From Fragilaria radians (Eukaryota > Bacillariophyta > Fragilariophyceae > Fragilariales > Fragilariaceae): a stretch of DNA of 16,439 nucleotides. Within the stretch, counting starts at the first letter, position 1, and each line of letters starts with the position of its first letter. Positions 1 to 8,068 of this stretch are shown one piece after another. The position numbers were made by a program, and so were the translations under genes. The stretch covers positions 189,647-206,085 of the forward strand of contig CAAAJI010000091.1 of NCBI GenBank assembly GCA_900642245.1, given 5' to 3'. The notes beneath the pieces are model-generated. The model saw only the letters and a program-made list of their open reading frames with translations. It was not told the origin of the DNA and searched no databases.

Positions 1-2
1 CA

Positions 3-492
3 CATTCGCCTTCCATACGAGGAGACTTTATTGCCCTAATTGGTGCTATGGCAGTCTCTGCGTATTTGGTGATAGGAAAAGAGTTGCGATCATGGATGCC
101 ATTATGGATTTATTCCTTTTGCCGTGTCGCTTTTTGCATATCTCTCTTGTCTTGCAGTGGCCTTGCTTTTAGGAGAGATGAATTGTGATGGTTTTTCAGC
201 GATGGGAATGTTTCAAGTTCCTTACATCTGGTATGCTATTTACTTAGGGGTTGGTCCAGGCATCATGGGGCACACTCTCCTAAGCTATCTCGTGAAATAT
301 GTATCACCGTTGACGATATCGACTGTTATGCTTTTGGAACCTTTATTTGGTTCTTGCTTGGGCTATTTCTTTGGAATGCAACCCATCCCAGGATGGTACA
401 CATGGTTAGGTGGTGGTGTTCTTCTCGTAGGGCTTTATTTAATACAATTTGGAGAAAATATCTATGTCAATCAGCATACAGCAATACCTTAG
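3..492 (+). CDS. EamA/DMT-family transporter, C-terminal half, with a frame break
   Basis: This is the 3' end of a drug/metabolite-transporter (EamA) membrane protein; the start lies left of the window. In the frame beginning at base 3 it reads GDFIALIGAMAVSAYLVIGK then ELRSWMPLWIYS, the usual first helix of an EamA repeat plus the conserved GK-LR loop. From about base 121 the family pattern continues in another frame (AVSLFAYLSC, LGVGPGIMGHTLLSYLVKY, SPLTISTVMLLEP, then a last helix GGGVLLVGLYLI) to a TAG at 490-492. Leaving out one T of the TTTT run at 117-120 would join the two frames without losing helix sequence. The break is therefore a one-base lesion, a sequencing indel or, less likely, an unusual splice. 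Without that base, frame 1 holds only the last helices. The substrate cannot be told. It converges on the L17 gene. Confidence 0.82.
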
Positions 493-529
493 CCTTTCGA
501 AGGAATACACTTTTTCTAGTCGATCAAAT

Positions 530-591
530 AACTGATTGTAAAGGTTGAGTAGGGTAACAAGTGTTTATGTCTTTTCCTTATTCACGTTTAA
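530..591. repeat. Copy 1 of a 62-bp direct repeat (period 79)
   Basis: The 62 bases from aactgattgtaaagg to cgtttaa recur at 609-670 with only about three mismatches (C/T, G/A, C/T). This copy lies between the two convergent genes and outside the coding frame of L17. It carries a mutated version of the last codons and stop of L17. Confidence 0.93.
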
Positions 592-608
592 GATTTTTTG
601 TGAAGTGT

Positions 609-670
609 AACTGATTGTAAAGGCTGAGTAAGGTAACAAGTGTTTATGTCTTTTCCTTATTCATGTTTAA
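609..670. repeat. Copy 2 of the 62-bp direct repeat, overlapping the L17 stop
   Basis: This is the second copy of the 530-591 repeat. It contains the L17 stop codon (TAA on the minus strand, bases 644-646) and its last codons (MNKEKT). The repeat therefore duplicates a gene 3' end and the start of its 3' UTR. Confidence 0.93.
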
Positions 671-1171
671 ACTTTCCATGTCAGACTCCAAATCTAGAAT
701 TTGCTCTTCTGTGGGGGGATTAATCCCTAGTTTTTCTTTAAGAAACTTTTCCATAATTTCCCGTTGGAATGAAGAGGGTGGTCTTGCAGCTCGGATTTCA
801 CCTGGACGATCCACATATTCCATGACAGCCATTTCTGCATTGTCGCCGACACGTCGCTGACTTAACTTTAACACACGTGTATATCCTCCTTCACGCTTTT
901 CATAACGAGGTCCAAGAACTTCAAAAAGTTTCGTCAGAACAGGTTTCTCGTAGATGATAGCATTGGCTTGTCGGATTGCATGAAGCCGTTTCTCTGGTGG
1001 TTCCTTTGCAAGTGTTACCATACGGTCCGCCAATCGGCGTAATTCTTTGGCTTTTGGAACAGTCGTCACGATCCTTTCATGCTTTATTAGAGACGTTACA
1101 AGATTACGAAGCAAAGCCCATTTATGCGATGTCGATCGACCGAGACGTCGGTAAGGATTACGTTTCTTCAT
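644..1171 (-). CDS. Mitochondrial large-subunit ribosomal protein L17 (uL17m), nuclear gene
   Basis: This 175-residue protein has the complete L17 fold. The N-terminal stretch NPYRRLGRSTSHKWALLRNL is followed by VTSLIKHERIVTTVPKAKEL, the family signature that binds 23S rRNA near the tunnel exit. The C-terminal L17 block (YTRVLKLSQRRVGDNAEMAV then MEYV) comes next, followed by a charged extension of about 40 residues beyond the bacterial length. The frame stays open upstream to a TTG at 1246, but the first ATG is at 1171 and gives MKKRNPYRRLG, which matches how L17 proteins normally begin, so I chose 1171. Eukaryotic cytosolic ribosomes lack this family and red-lineage plastid genomes usually encode their own copy, so a mitochondrial role is the best inference. 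No separate presequence is visible, which is common for this protein. An 8-codon upstream ORF lies at 1230-1256. Confidence 0.92.
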   Translation of the reverse strand: MKKRNPYRRLGRSTSHKWALLRNLVTSLIKHERIVTTVPKAKELRRLADRMVTLAKEPPEKRLHAIRQANAIIYEKPVLTKLFEVLGPRYEKREGGYTRVLKLSQRRVGDNAEMAVMEYVDRPGEIRAARPPSSFQREIMEKFLKEKLGINPPTEEQILDLESDMESLNMNKEKT

Positions 1172-1229
1172 TGTTGGAGATTTCTTTTTTGTGGTGTTCC
1201 GCTGTCGGGAAAGAGGTTTGGGATATTTT

Positions 1230-1256
1230 TCAGAGTGATGTAACAATCCCGAACAT
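1230..1256 (-). other. Possible upstream ORF of the L17 transcript
   Basis: An ATG at 1256 on the minus strand opens an 8-codon frame (MFGIVTSL, TGA at 1230-1232) that ends 58 bases before the chosen L17 ATG and is out of frame with it. It matters only if transcription starts upstream of it, which the sequence does not show. Confidence 0.3.
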
Positions 1257-3416
1257 GTTACGTAATTACGACTAAACTAAAATGTAACCTCCATCATCAT
1301 TATTTCAAAAAAAGAATGGCTTTGATACTACTCTAAAGTAAATTGTTTGTGAATTATCAACAATTGTCAAATGACCTATTTTAGAACATTATAAAAAGCT
1401 ACTCTTCTTTTTCTAAACATACAAGAGTTGAATCTTGATAGACTAATTTTTCTCTATCATAACATTCCTTTAGATCAGCCTATTCTAAAATTATTCTGGT
1501 CGACCAAAATATCTTTTGACTTATTTTATTTAGAATGAAAAATTTAACTCATGTTACACCTAATGAAAAACATGTGATTTATTATCACCTACATTTAAGA
1601 GATTTTTGATTAGTATCATCTAAAATTTGTCAACAAAAAATAACAGCCGTAATTCTTCTCAGTTGTAGTTGATTTGATGTGCTAATATAGCTGATATCTT
1701 CATCATTGCATGTACGAGCAATAATGTACGTCTCCGAATGTTGGTACAATGTGACCTGAATTAATGTTTTCTAGTTAAAGTTGTATCTTCTAGTATTCTG
1801 AATATAGTACAAAGGGATTTATGTCCCCCAAGGATTCTACTACTGCTCGGATTTTGGGAGCTTCCTGATTGAGAGAAAAATGTTAGCACTCCAAGAACAC
1901 GGTGATTAGAGCAGAATATGTCAATCCATACAAGAATTGCTATTTTCTCTTCAATGCCAGGTCTTCTATTGATTTGGGGGTGTATATCGCTTTCCTCAGG
2001 TACTCTTTTGCTGCTTTCCAAATTGTGAACTTCCGTGGTTTCGGCTACGCCCTAATTATTCATGGGTTATACAGTGACATATCCAGGTTTTCTAGTCCAC
2101 CTAGAAGGATGGTGCATGCATCCCACGCATTTCTTTGAAGTTCCTCGTTTTGGGCACCACTTAAGTTGCTATAAGGTTTCTAAAAATTGATAAATATCTA
2201 AAAGACTGTAGTTGTCCTCCAATATTCCCTTTTCCTAAGTTACAACCTAAAGCTTTGCTCTGGATTGATAAGAGAGTTACAAAACACTTCACATAATTTG
2301 CTTGTGCCCTGATTGAAAGTTGGTATAGGGAATCGATGTGCTTCCCATGTGTTGTCCTCTCCCATAATTTAGGAGTATTCGATTCTCTCATGAGATGGGT
2401 TCCAAATATCATTTCATAATGGTTTTCAGACTCTCACACTCATTCATCTAAGAAACAGCCTCAAGCAAACTATTCCTGTTGTATTGTTGTTTTAACGGTC
2501 TAACTTGGATCGAAAAGAGGTCTTCAAGTTAGTCATAGAGATGCCTTTCAGGGCTTTTCACTTGATCCTTTTTTCCTTTGTTCTATGGATCGCACCTGAA
2601 CTTTTTTCATGTTTCTCCTATTTTGGGAGGCTACCATCCAAAAAAATTGTTTATTCTTTGCTTGGATCTGCTTCGCTTGTCTGGTAAGGATAATGAACAT
2701 CTGATGTTTAATCTATTTCGATTTCTTCTTTCATTTAACTTAATCGTCCTACTTATCTCTTTAAATTTTGCGGGTATTGTCTTGTAACGTTTTTGCAGTA
2801 TATGCAAATGACTATTCCAGGCTATCCCATTTGGCCTTTCAGTTCCTCTTTCCATGATCTTTCTACCAGTCAGGTCGCTTTTGAGAATTTCTTAGATTGT
2901 GAAATTAGTCATTCCACGTGATACTAACCCTTCCTAATGCAACCATCACATGTTTGTTACATTTTTAAGGTACACTTTAAAGATTCTGGGCGTTTCTGAT
3001 CCTACTTAGATATACGATTCGTGCTTCATGGAGCCTTTTCTATCTTCCTCTAAAATCTCATGAGCATGCTAGATGGTCAAATACCCATAAGGTCAATGAT
3101 AACGCCAATGTATAGTCACCCAGTTGTAAGTGATTGGCTTCACGACTATTCCTATGTTGTATAGGTCTTTGGGATTTGCTTATCTTGTGTGAACTTAAGT
3201 AGAGTCCGTTGATCGATGCATGCAAAGTTAGGAAGCTAAAATGTTTCCCTTTTATGCCAAAGTGAAGACACGGTTTCTCTGATGAAATTATCTGCACAAT
3301 TAGACGTCCCACTTTTCTTCTGGTACTGTGAATTTCAACTGCTCAGTATAGACGTATATTTATTTCACAACTTCAATAGTGTTTAAGGATATTCATTATG
3401 CCGACTTCTTTCACGA
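1247..3416. other. Gene-poor stretch, nothing recognised
   Basis: About 2.2 kb between L17 and the secreted-protein gene. The open frames here are short (under 90 codons), overlap on both strands, often lack an ATG, and show no domain I recognise. No tRNA-like structure or long repeat was seen. Minus-strand readings at about 1760-2900 have stop-broken stretches that could be old mobile-element sequence, but no diagnostic motif was found. Confidence 0.5.
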
Positions 3417-3902
3417 ATGCACTTCACAAAGCCAAAGGTGACAACATTGATGATGGTATCGCGGTATCAATTCCTTTTGTTTTCTACATTGATGATAATC
3501 ACACTAAAAACTTTGAACGCAGTAAATGTTGAGCTTGATATTGAATTAGATGCTTCACCTCATGAAACATCATGGGAACTTAGAGGTCCATTGCCTAACC
3601 CGACTTTACTCGACGGTGTCACTTATGACTACTATACGACACCACATGCGAAAGTGCATGAAACCTTTGAACTGGAACCAGGTCAATACTGGTTTGTTCT
3701 TAATGATCTCGCAGATAACGGAATAGAAAATGGGTCATTTAATCTTGTAGCAGACCTCTTCGACGGGCAAGTTATATTGGCAAAAGGAGACGGTAACTTC
3801 GGAAATGGAAAGCTATTTGAATTTACAATTCCTGGCGGACAGGCATCTTCCATCGAAGTTTCTAAAGATGGATACTTTAGAGGGTCAATAACATCTCGAT
3901 AA
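3417..3902 (+). CDS. Small secreted protein with one beta-sandwich-type repeat domain
   Basis: This 161-residue protein has a clear signal peptide: a short polar N-terminus, a hydrophobic core (FLLFSTLMIITL) and a small-residue cleavage site near LNA-VNV (about residue 35). A second ATG at 3450 (MMVSRYQF) would give a more compact signal peptide and may be the true start. The mature part reads VELDIELDASPHETSWELRG, then VHETFELEPGQYWFVLNDLADNG, i.e. LEPGQYWFVLNDLADNG before an acidic turn. This is the pattern of a domain common in diatoms and marine bacteria (xIxxDxxPxETSWxL, then E-T-F-x-L-x-x-G-x-Y-x-F-x-L-x-D-x-x-x-D-G). Known examples are extracellular and the acidic DNG turn suggests metal binding, but the function is unknown. 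It stands alone, with no partner gene next to it. Confidence 0.75.
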   Translation: MHFTKPKVTTLMMVSRYQFLLFSTLMIITLKTLNAVNVELDIELDASPHETSWELRGPLPNPTLLDGVTYDYYTTPHAKVHETFELEPGQYWFVLNDLADNGIENGSFNLVADLFDGQVILAKGDGNFGNGKLFEFTIPGGQASSIEVSKDGYFRGSITSR

Positions 3903-4875
3903 GACTTTATTTGAACAATCAAATGGAGTCCTTGAAAAGACACGCTTTGCTGTCGACACACAACTTGTATCTTATGAATATTTTTCCTATATGATGAATC
4001 TCTCCTATCATTTCAATTACAACCGGGCACTTTTAACAATTGCATTCAACAAAAGAAGACCGAATTCCTTCAGCTACTACTTTCTTGATTTTGTTGCTAC
4101 TTCATCGCGAGGATCTTTGTCTACTAATCCTTTCGGAAATTAAATAAAGAAAGCTCCCTTGATATTTAAACTACTTAAAGCTGCCAATTTTCCACCCTTG
4201 TTTCTATTGTAACGACTCAAAATGCGTAAGAGGGTGCCACCCTTTGATATCTCGGATGCATATGACAAATTTGATTTATATTTGATTTCCTGTCTCTGAG
4301 TATGTTTTTTTTATATTTCTAGGAATTCTTTTGATATACATTGCTCTCGTAAAAATGACTTTACGATATCATATCCTTTTTTACCAGTTCATCCTTCAAA
4401 ACTGCATGGTCAACCTAATTAATCTTCTGCCATTATGTTTGTTGTAAGATTTGGAATTTTTGATAGTTGATACTTTCATTTCATTGGTCCGGTATAGTTT
4501 TCATGAGCATTCCTTCAGGATTTCTTTGAGACAGATGACAGATAGTAGAATCTCAATCTTAAAAATCTGGAGAACTGGAATTTGCGGTCTTTTGTCAGGA
4601 TATTCAGAACAATCAAAATGACTTCCTGTAAATTGGATTATGGTTCTTAACAACCGGAATGATTTCCTTTCAACCGTAACACATTAACTAGACATGATCG
4701 CTGGCAACTGATACTTTCAGTGTATTACGTCTAGTGAAGCATGTCACTCCCTTAAGCATCCTGTTCAAACTATGAAATGAGAAAAAGTAAGAGAACTCAA
4801 CAATTCTTCCCGCAACAATAATAAAGTTAACTAAGTTGCTTTTCCAATGAGATAATTCCCACGTGATGATAGCCT

Positions 4876-4903
4876 TGCGGCATTGGCTACGCAGCCAACC
4901 GCA
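4876..4903. repeat. Hairpin-forming inverted repeat
   Basis: TGCGG (4876-4880) pairs with CCGCA (4899-4903), and TTGGCT (4883-4888) with AGCCAA (4893-4898), around an ACGC loop. The only interruption is a two-base CA bulge on the 5' side, giving 11 pairs in all. It is GC-rich within AT-rich DNA. The role is unknown. Confidence 0.7.
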
Positions 4904-4967
4904 TTACCAAATACCATCAGAAGGGTATAACTAATCTGTCTCATGACGGTCTAAACTCAGCTTATCA

Positions 4968-5017
4968 CTCAAATTTAGATAGAGATGTCCTCAAATGTTA
5001 GTATCATAAAATTTGAG
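4968..5017. repeat. 9-bp inverted repeat with 32-bp spacer
   Basis: CTCAAATTT at 4968-4976 is the exact reverse complement of AAATTTGAG at 5009-5017. It lies about 240 bp upstream of the bZIP start. A shorter CTCAAAT recurs in the spacer near 4990. Confidence 0.6.
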
Positions 5018-5045
5018 TTCATCCCGAAATAAACAAGACGAGAAC

Positions 5046-5072
5046 GGCCATTAGGAAATAGCTTTCCTGGCC
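5046..5072. repeat. Hairpin-forming inverted repeat
   Basis: GGCC (5046-5049) pairs with GGCC (5069-5072), and AGGAAA (5053-5058) with TTTCCT (5063-5068), around a TAGC loop, with a three-base ATT bulge on the 5' side. The architecture resembles the hairpin at 4876-4903: outer stem, 5' bulge, 6-bp inner stem, four-base loop. Confidence 0.65.
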
Positions 5073-5192
5073 ACCACTTAGATACTCGAAGCTATAGAAA
5101 GTTAATTTCATTACTACTTTCAGTAAGGTGCGGTAAAATTGAAATCGACAGTGCTAGTATGACAATTGTAGCTAAGTCGGAGTAATATCTTA

Positions 5193-5199
5193 TACGTCA
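5193..5199. promoter_or_regulatory. CRE/CCRE-like bZIP site (TACGTCA)
   Basis: TACGTCA is the complement of TGACGTA, a core bound by bZIP proteins. It lies about 55 bases upstream of the bZIP start codon. In Phaeodactylum, TGACGT/ACGTCA elements mediate CO2/cAMP responses through a bZIP protein. The six-base core is expected about eight times in a window of this size counting both strands, so only its position is suggestive. Confidence 0.35.
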
Positions 5200-5254
5200 C
5201 CCTTCGTTCATTTGAGAGGATTCCATTCCAGTTGTTACTATAAATCTATCGAGG

Positions 5255-6940
5255 ATGGATGATCTAAACGACACTTCAAAGCGACAGGCAATGACTGGTC
5301 AATGGCGCACACCGCCATTGCCAGCATTTGCCCCTCAGCAACAACAGAGCTATCAACAGTTGCAGCATCCTCAACAACAACAACAGCAACACCAACATCA
5401 TCAGCATCAACATCAGAATCAGAATCAAAATCACCAATCGAATCAAGCACATCAGTATCCACTCGATAATCAATGTCATCAACATCCTCATCAGTATCAA
5501 CATGAACACCAAAACAACCAAGCATATCAACAGGATCATCAGCAACAACCGTACCATCATCAACAACCTGAACAAGCTCAAGCCATTCAACAACTAGCAC
5601 CACCTCATCATCCCCAGCAAGTACAGCAACAGCAAGTGATAAATTCCATGGAACAGCAGCATTCTGTAATCTCTCCATCCAATAGTACAATGTCTATTTC
5701 GGTTCCTGCTATTCCGAGCACCGTAATCGAAGAAATTCCTCTACCAGAATCTACGGACGACTACGCAAAGGCACTTCAAGAGGCATATCGCAGGGGTGCA
5801 GAAGCCGCTGCTCGAATGCAACAGTCACAAATCATGTCTGCATCATGTCCAAATTTACAACAGTTTCAAGGACAACCAAATGACCCAACATTGGTTAATT
5901 CTTATGTTCCGAATCCTTTATCAAATCATGTGTCAGTGCCTCCTCCTCCGAATCCTATGCCCATTCCCATTACTCAGACTCTTCCTCACTCTCAACCTCA
6001 GCATATTCCGATGCAGGTGATGCACCAGGTACCTCCTCCACAGCAACCTCCCGCATTGCAGCATCCTATGAACGTAACGCCCACACCGCAAACGGCAGGA
6101 TCAAGATCTCTCTCATTACCCGACATGCAGTCATACGCAGCACGTGCAAATGCGGAGGAAGAAAAGCGTAAGAAGCGTTTGGCCCGAAATCGTGCATCGG
6201 CACGACTGCGGCGATTGCGTAAGAAAAACCTGGTACGTGGATTGCAACTTTCCGTCTCCTCATCGTCATAACGAGAACTTACAAGTGCTACTTCTTGGCT
6301 TCGGTTTTAATAGGTTGACTCATATGAAGGTGAAGTTGGGGTCTTGGAAGCAAGTTTACAAAAGCTCAAGGCCCACACATGGGGTACATCTCATGAGGCC
6401 TTATTAGAAGCACTTAGCATGGAACGTGGCCAACAAGAACTTTCCAATGAAGAGAGGATCCAATTGATTCAAGATATTATCAAGCAGCAGCGAGAACAAG
6501 TGGAATTTCTACGAGAGACTCAGCGTGAACAGCAGGTTCTTTTGTCCCTGGTAGAAAATCCGGATTCTGAAATCTCTCAAGAGTTGCAAGCCTTATTGAA
6601 TCTTACCGATAGCCAGAAAGAAAACATTCGTATCTCCTGCCAGGGCTTAGACAAGGAAGTGGAAGCCATGGAAACATTTATCCAGTGCCTCGATGCTATG
6701 AAAGAAAAGACTTGGTTATGGAACGAAGGTGTGGCACAAATTGCCAACCAATTTACCTCTATTCTTCATCCCAATCAACTTTCAAAATTTCTACTTTGGG
6801 CAGATACCAATGCGGAAGCATTGGATACTCTAGAATACTGCCATGCTCCTCCTAGTCAAGCACCTCCAGCCAATTTTCCCATTTTTGTTTTTGGGATGGA
6901 TGACCACGGTTCTCATGCGCCTGGTAATGGTGAAGATTAG
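5255..6940 (+). CDS. bZIP transcription factor with glutamine/histidine-rich N-terminus (two exons)
   Basis: The coding exons are 5255-6232 and 6314-6940 (534 residues). ATG 5255 is the first after an in-frame TGA at 5213. Residues 25-135 are Q/H/N-rich, typical of an activation domain, followed by proline-rich sequence to about 285. The basic region RLARNRASARLRRLRKKNL spans residues 308-326, with the invariant N-x7-R as N312 and R320. Exon 2 continues with VDSYEGEVGVLEASLQKLK, a short zipper with V327/V334/L341 and Y330/L337/L344 in the a and d positions. The first d position is therefore Tyr, ten residues after R320 rather than nine. A second coiled coil rich in E/Q/R spans about 370-408. 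The segment ILHPNQLSKFLLW (476-488) resembles the conserved C-terminal motif of stramenopile bZIPs and of plant TGA/DOG1-type proteins. It should act in the nucleus as a dimer on ACGT-core sites, and one such site lies just upstream. Confidence 0.94.
5385..5640 (+). repeat. Low-complexity CAA/CAG/CAT codon tract
   Basis: Within exon 1 of the bZIP gene, codons CAA, CAG, CAT and AAT alternate to encode long Q/H/N runs. The mixed codons indicate an old, interrupted tract rather than a pure expanding microsatellite. It creates long spurious open frames on both strands (D/V-rich and L/M-rich on the minus strand). Confidence 0.85.
6233..6313 (+). other. Spliceosomal intron of the bZIP gene (81 nt)
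   Basis: The donor is GTACGT directly after codon CTG (L326). The acceptor is the pyrimidine-rich cttcggttttaatag. Removing 81 bases keeps the frame and joins the basic region to the zipper. If retained, the in-frame TAA at 6269-6271 gives a 338-residue protein with the basic region but no zipper. Confidence 0.92.
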
Positions 6941-7015
6941 ATTTCTTATATCTCTAAATTGATCAACATTTAAAAATAAATGCATAGACGACTTAGCCAG
7001 GTTTATATTTTATCC

Positions 7016-8068
7016 TTAGCCTTGAGACTGGTCATCACTTGACTCTTCACTACCATCCTCGTCGCAAACTGAAGCTGTGTGCTCTAATTTAGCCATTTTC
7101 CATGAATCTTCGAATGAAAGAGATGATGAGGAAGCCGAAGATATGTGCATGCTACAAAATTTATTCATGAGACGTATGATTCTTTCTCCGAGATGCATTA
7201 CAGAGTCATCGTCAAAGTCGACCAAATCATCCCAGTAGCAACAGAGTGACTTTTCCTTTTGAGTCCAAGTCGGAATATGAAACTCTCGATGGCCCGCAAC
7301 GAGTGAATACGTATGAGGCGTAATGATAAGAGGAGGGTCAGGATCGTAGGCAAACTGGATGGCAGTCATCATTCCCTTCCAATAGTCGCTCTCGTCGTGT
7401 ACATTTGGTTCAAGTTTAAGTCGAAGCCGGTCTAAAAGATGAATGTCATGCCGTCTTATTCCTAATATGGAACCAAACGGTGCGTTTTGTGGCCTGTCAA
7501 TGTGTACTCGTGGTCGTACGATGGAGAACTGAGTTAGTTCCAAATCTCGATACCAACTATCAATTGCATTCATGGACCAATAGGGTGAAGTGATGTAGGC
7601 TTGCACATTCCCGTAAAAGGTTTCAAATTCACCACACCAAATTAACCAATGTTCCTTAGAGACTGATAAATGAGTTTCAAAGTAATCCAATATAGCACAT
7701 TGTTCCGAAAGGAACTTGAGGGATTCCAAACGTGAAGCACTGCCACCAGGATGATCACGAATCTGTTGCATTAATTTAGGAATGACAATATCTTTCAAAT
7801 CGGCATTCGTTACTCCTTGAATCAGCTGTTCGTAGCGTACCAGCAGTGCAAATTGTACTATCTGTGTTCCCTCTGCAGACATACTCGTCGATGATAGGAT
7901 TGCAATAAGAAACGTCGAAATGCTTCTGCCATCACAAAACGTTGCCAAGATACTTGAAATAATATCTGGGGGTAGATCTAAAAAGTGTCCTCTTTCCATC
8001 GAAATTTCACTTCCTTCATTGAGAGCTGTGTCATTCCTACGGCATCGTCGTCGTCGTCGGGTCGACAT
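7016..8068 (-). CDS. F-box-like protein of unknown function
   Basis: This 350-residue intronless frame starts at ATG 8068 and ends with TAA. Residues 4-11 are an arginine run from a CGT repeat. Residues about 28-57 (FLDLPPDIISSILATFCDGR and following) look like an F-box: leucine-proline start, DI--IL, then a short second helix. A true F-box would bind Skp1 and make the protein a substrate adaptor of an SCF ubiquitin ligase, but the match is to a short pattern only. The rest shows no repeat or catalytic motif I recognise. It is rich in W, Y and H (for example SPYWSMNAIDSWYRDLEL at about 163-180) and ends in an acidic serine-rich tail (EDGSEESSDDQSQG). Its stop lies 75 bp from the stop of the convergent bZIP gene, so the 3' UTRs probably overlap. 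It could equally be a lineage-specific protein without F-box function. Confidence 0.75.
   Translation of the reverse strand: MSTRRRRRCRRNDTALNEGSEISMERGHFLDLPPDIISSILATFCDGRSISTFLIAILSSTSMSAEGTQIVQFALLVRYEQLIQGVTNADLKDIVIPKLMQQIRDHPGGSASRLESLKFLSEQCAILDYFETHLSVSKEHWLIWCGEFETFYGNVQAYITSPYWSMNAIDSWYRDLELTQFSIVRPRVHIDRPQNAPFGSILGIRRHDIHLLDRLRLKLEPNVHDESDYWKGMMTAIQFAYDPDPPLIITPHTYSLVAGHREFHIPTWTQKEKSLCCYWDDLVDFDDDSVMHLGERIIRLMNKFCSMHISSASSSSLSFEDSWKMAKLEHTASVCDEDGSEESSDDQSQG

Larger units (their letters stand above)
3903..5254. other. Intergenic stretch upstream of the bZIP gene
   Basis: There is no coding frame of note in these 1.35 kb. The right half holds inverted repeats at 4876-4903, 4968-5017 and 5046-5072 and a TGACGT-type site at 5193-5199, each described separately. 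The left half (3903-4870) shows nothing I can name. Confidence 0.55.

Noticed and set aside
124..157. A 34-nt intron in the EamA gene.
   Set aside because: It is too short for a normal spliceosomal intron and would remove part of a conserved helix; a one-base indel explains the frame better.
1172..1246. An N-terminal extension of L17 from 1246 as a targeting sequence.
   Set aside because: It opens with TTG, not ATG, and L17 proteins normally start at the MKKRNPYRRLG position.
1680..2900. A second mobile-element remnant on the minus strand.
   Set aside because: Some stop-broken stretches look protein-like (for example MRESNTPKLWE), but no catalytic or zinc motif in order could be found.
5238..5690. 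Long minus-strand frames over the Q-rich region (D/V-rich and L/M-rich proteins).
   Set aside because: They are complements of the CAA/CAG/CAT codon tract of the bZIP gene; the composition is purely that of the repeat.
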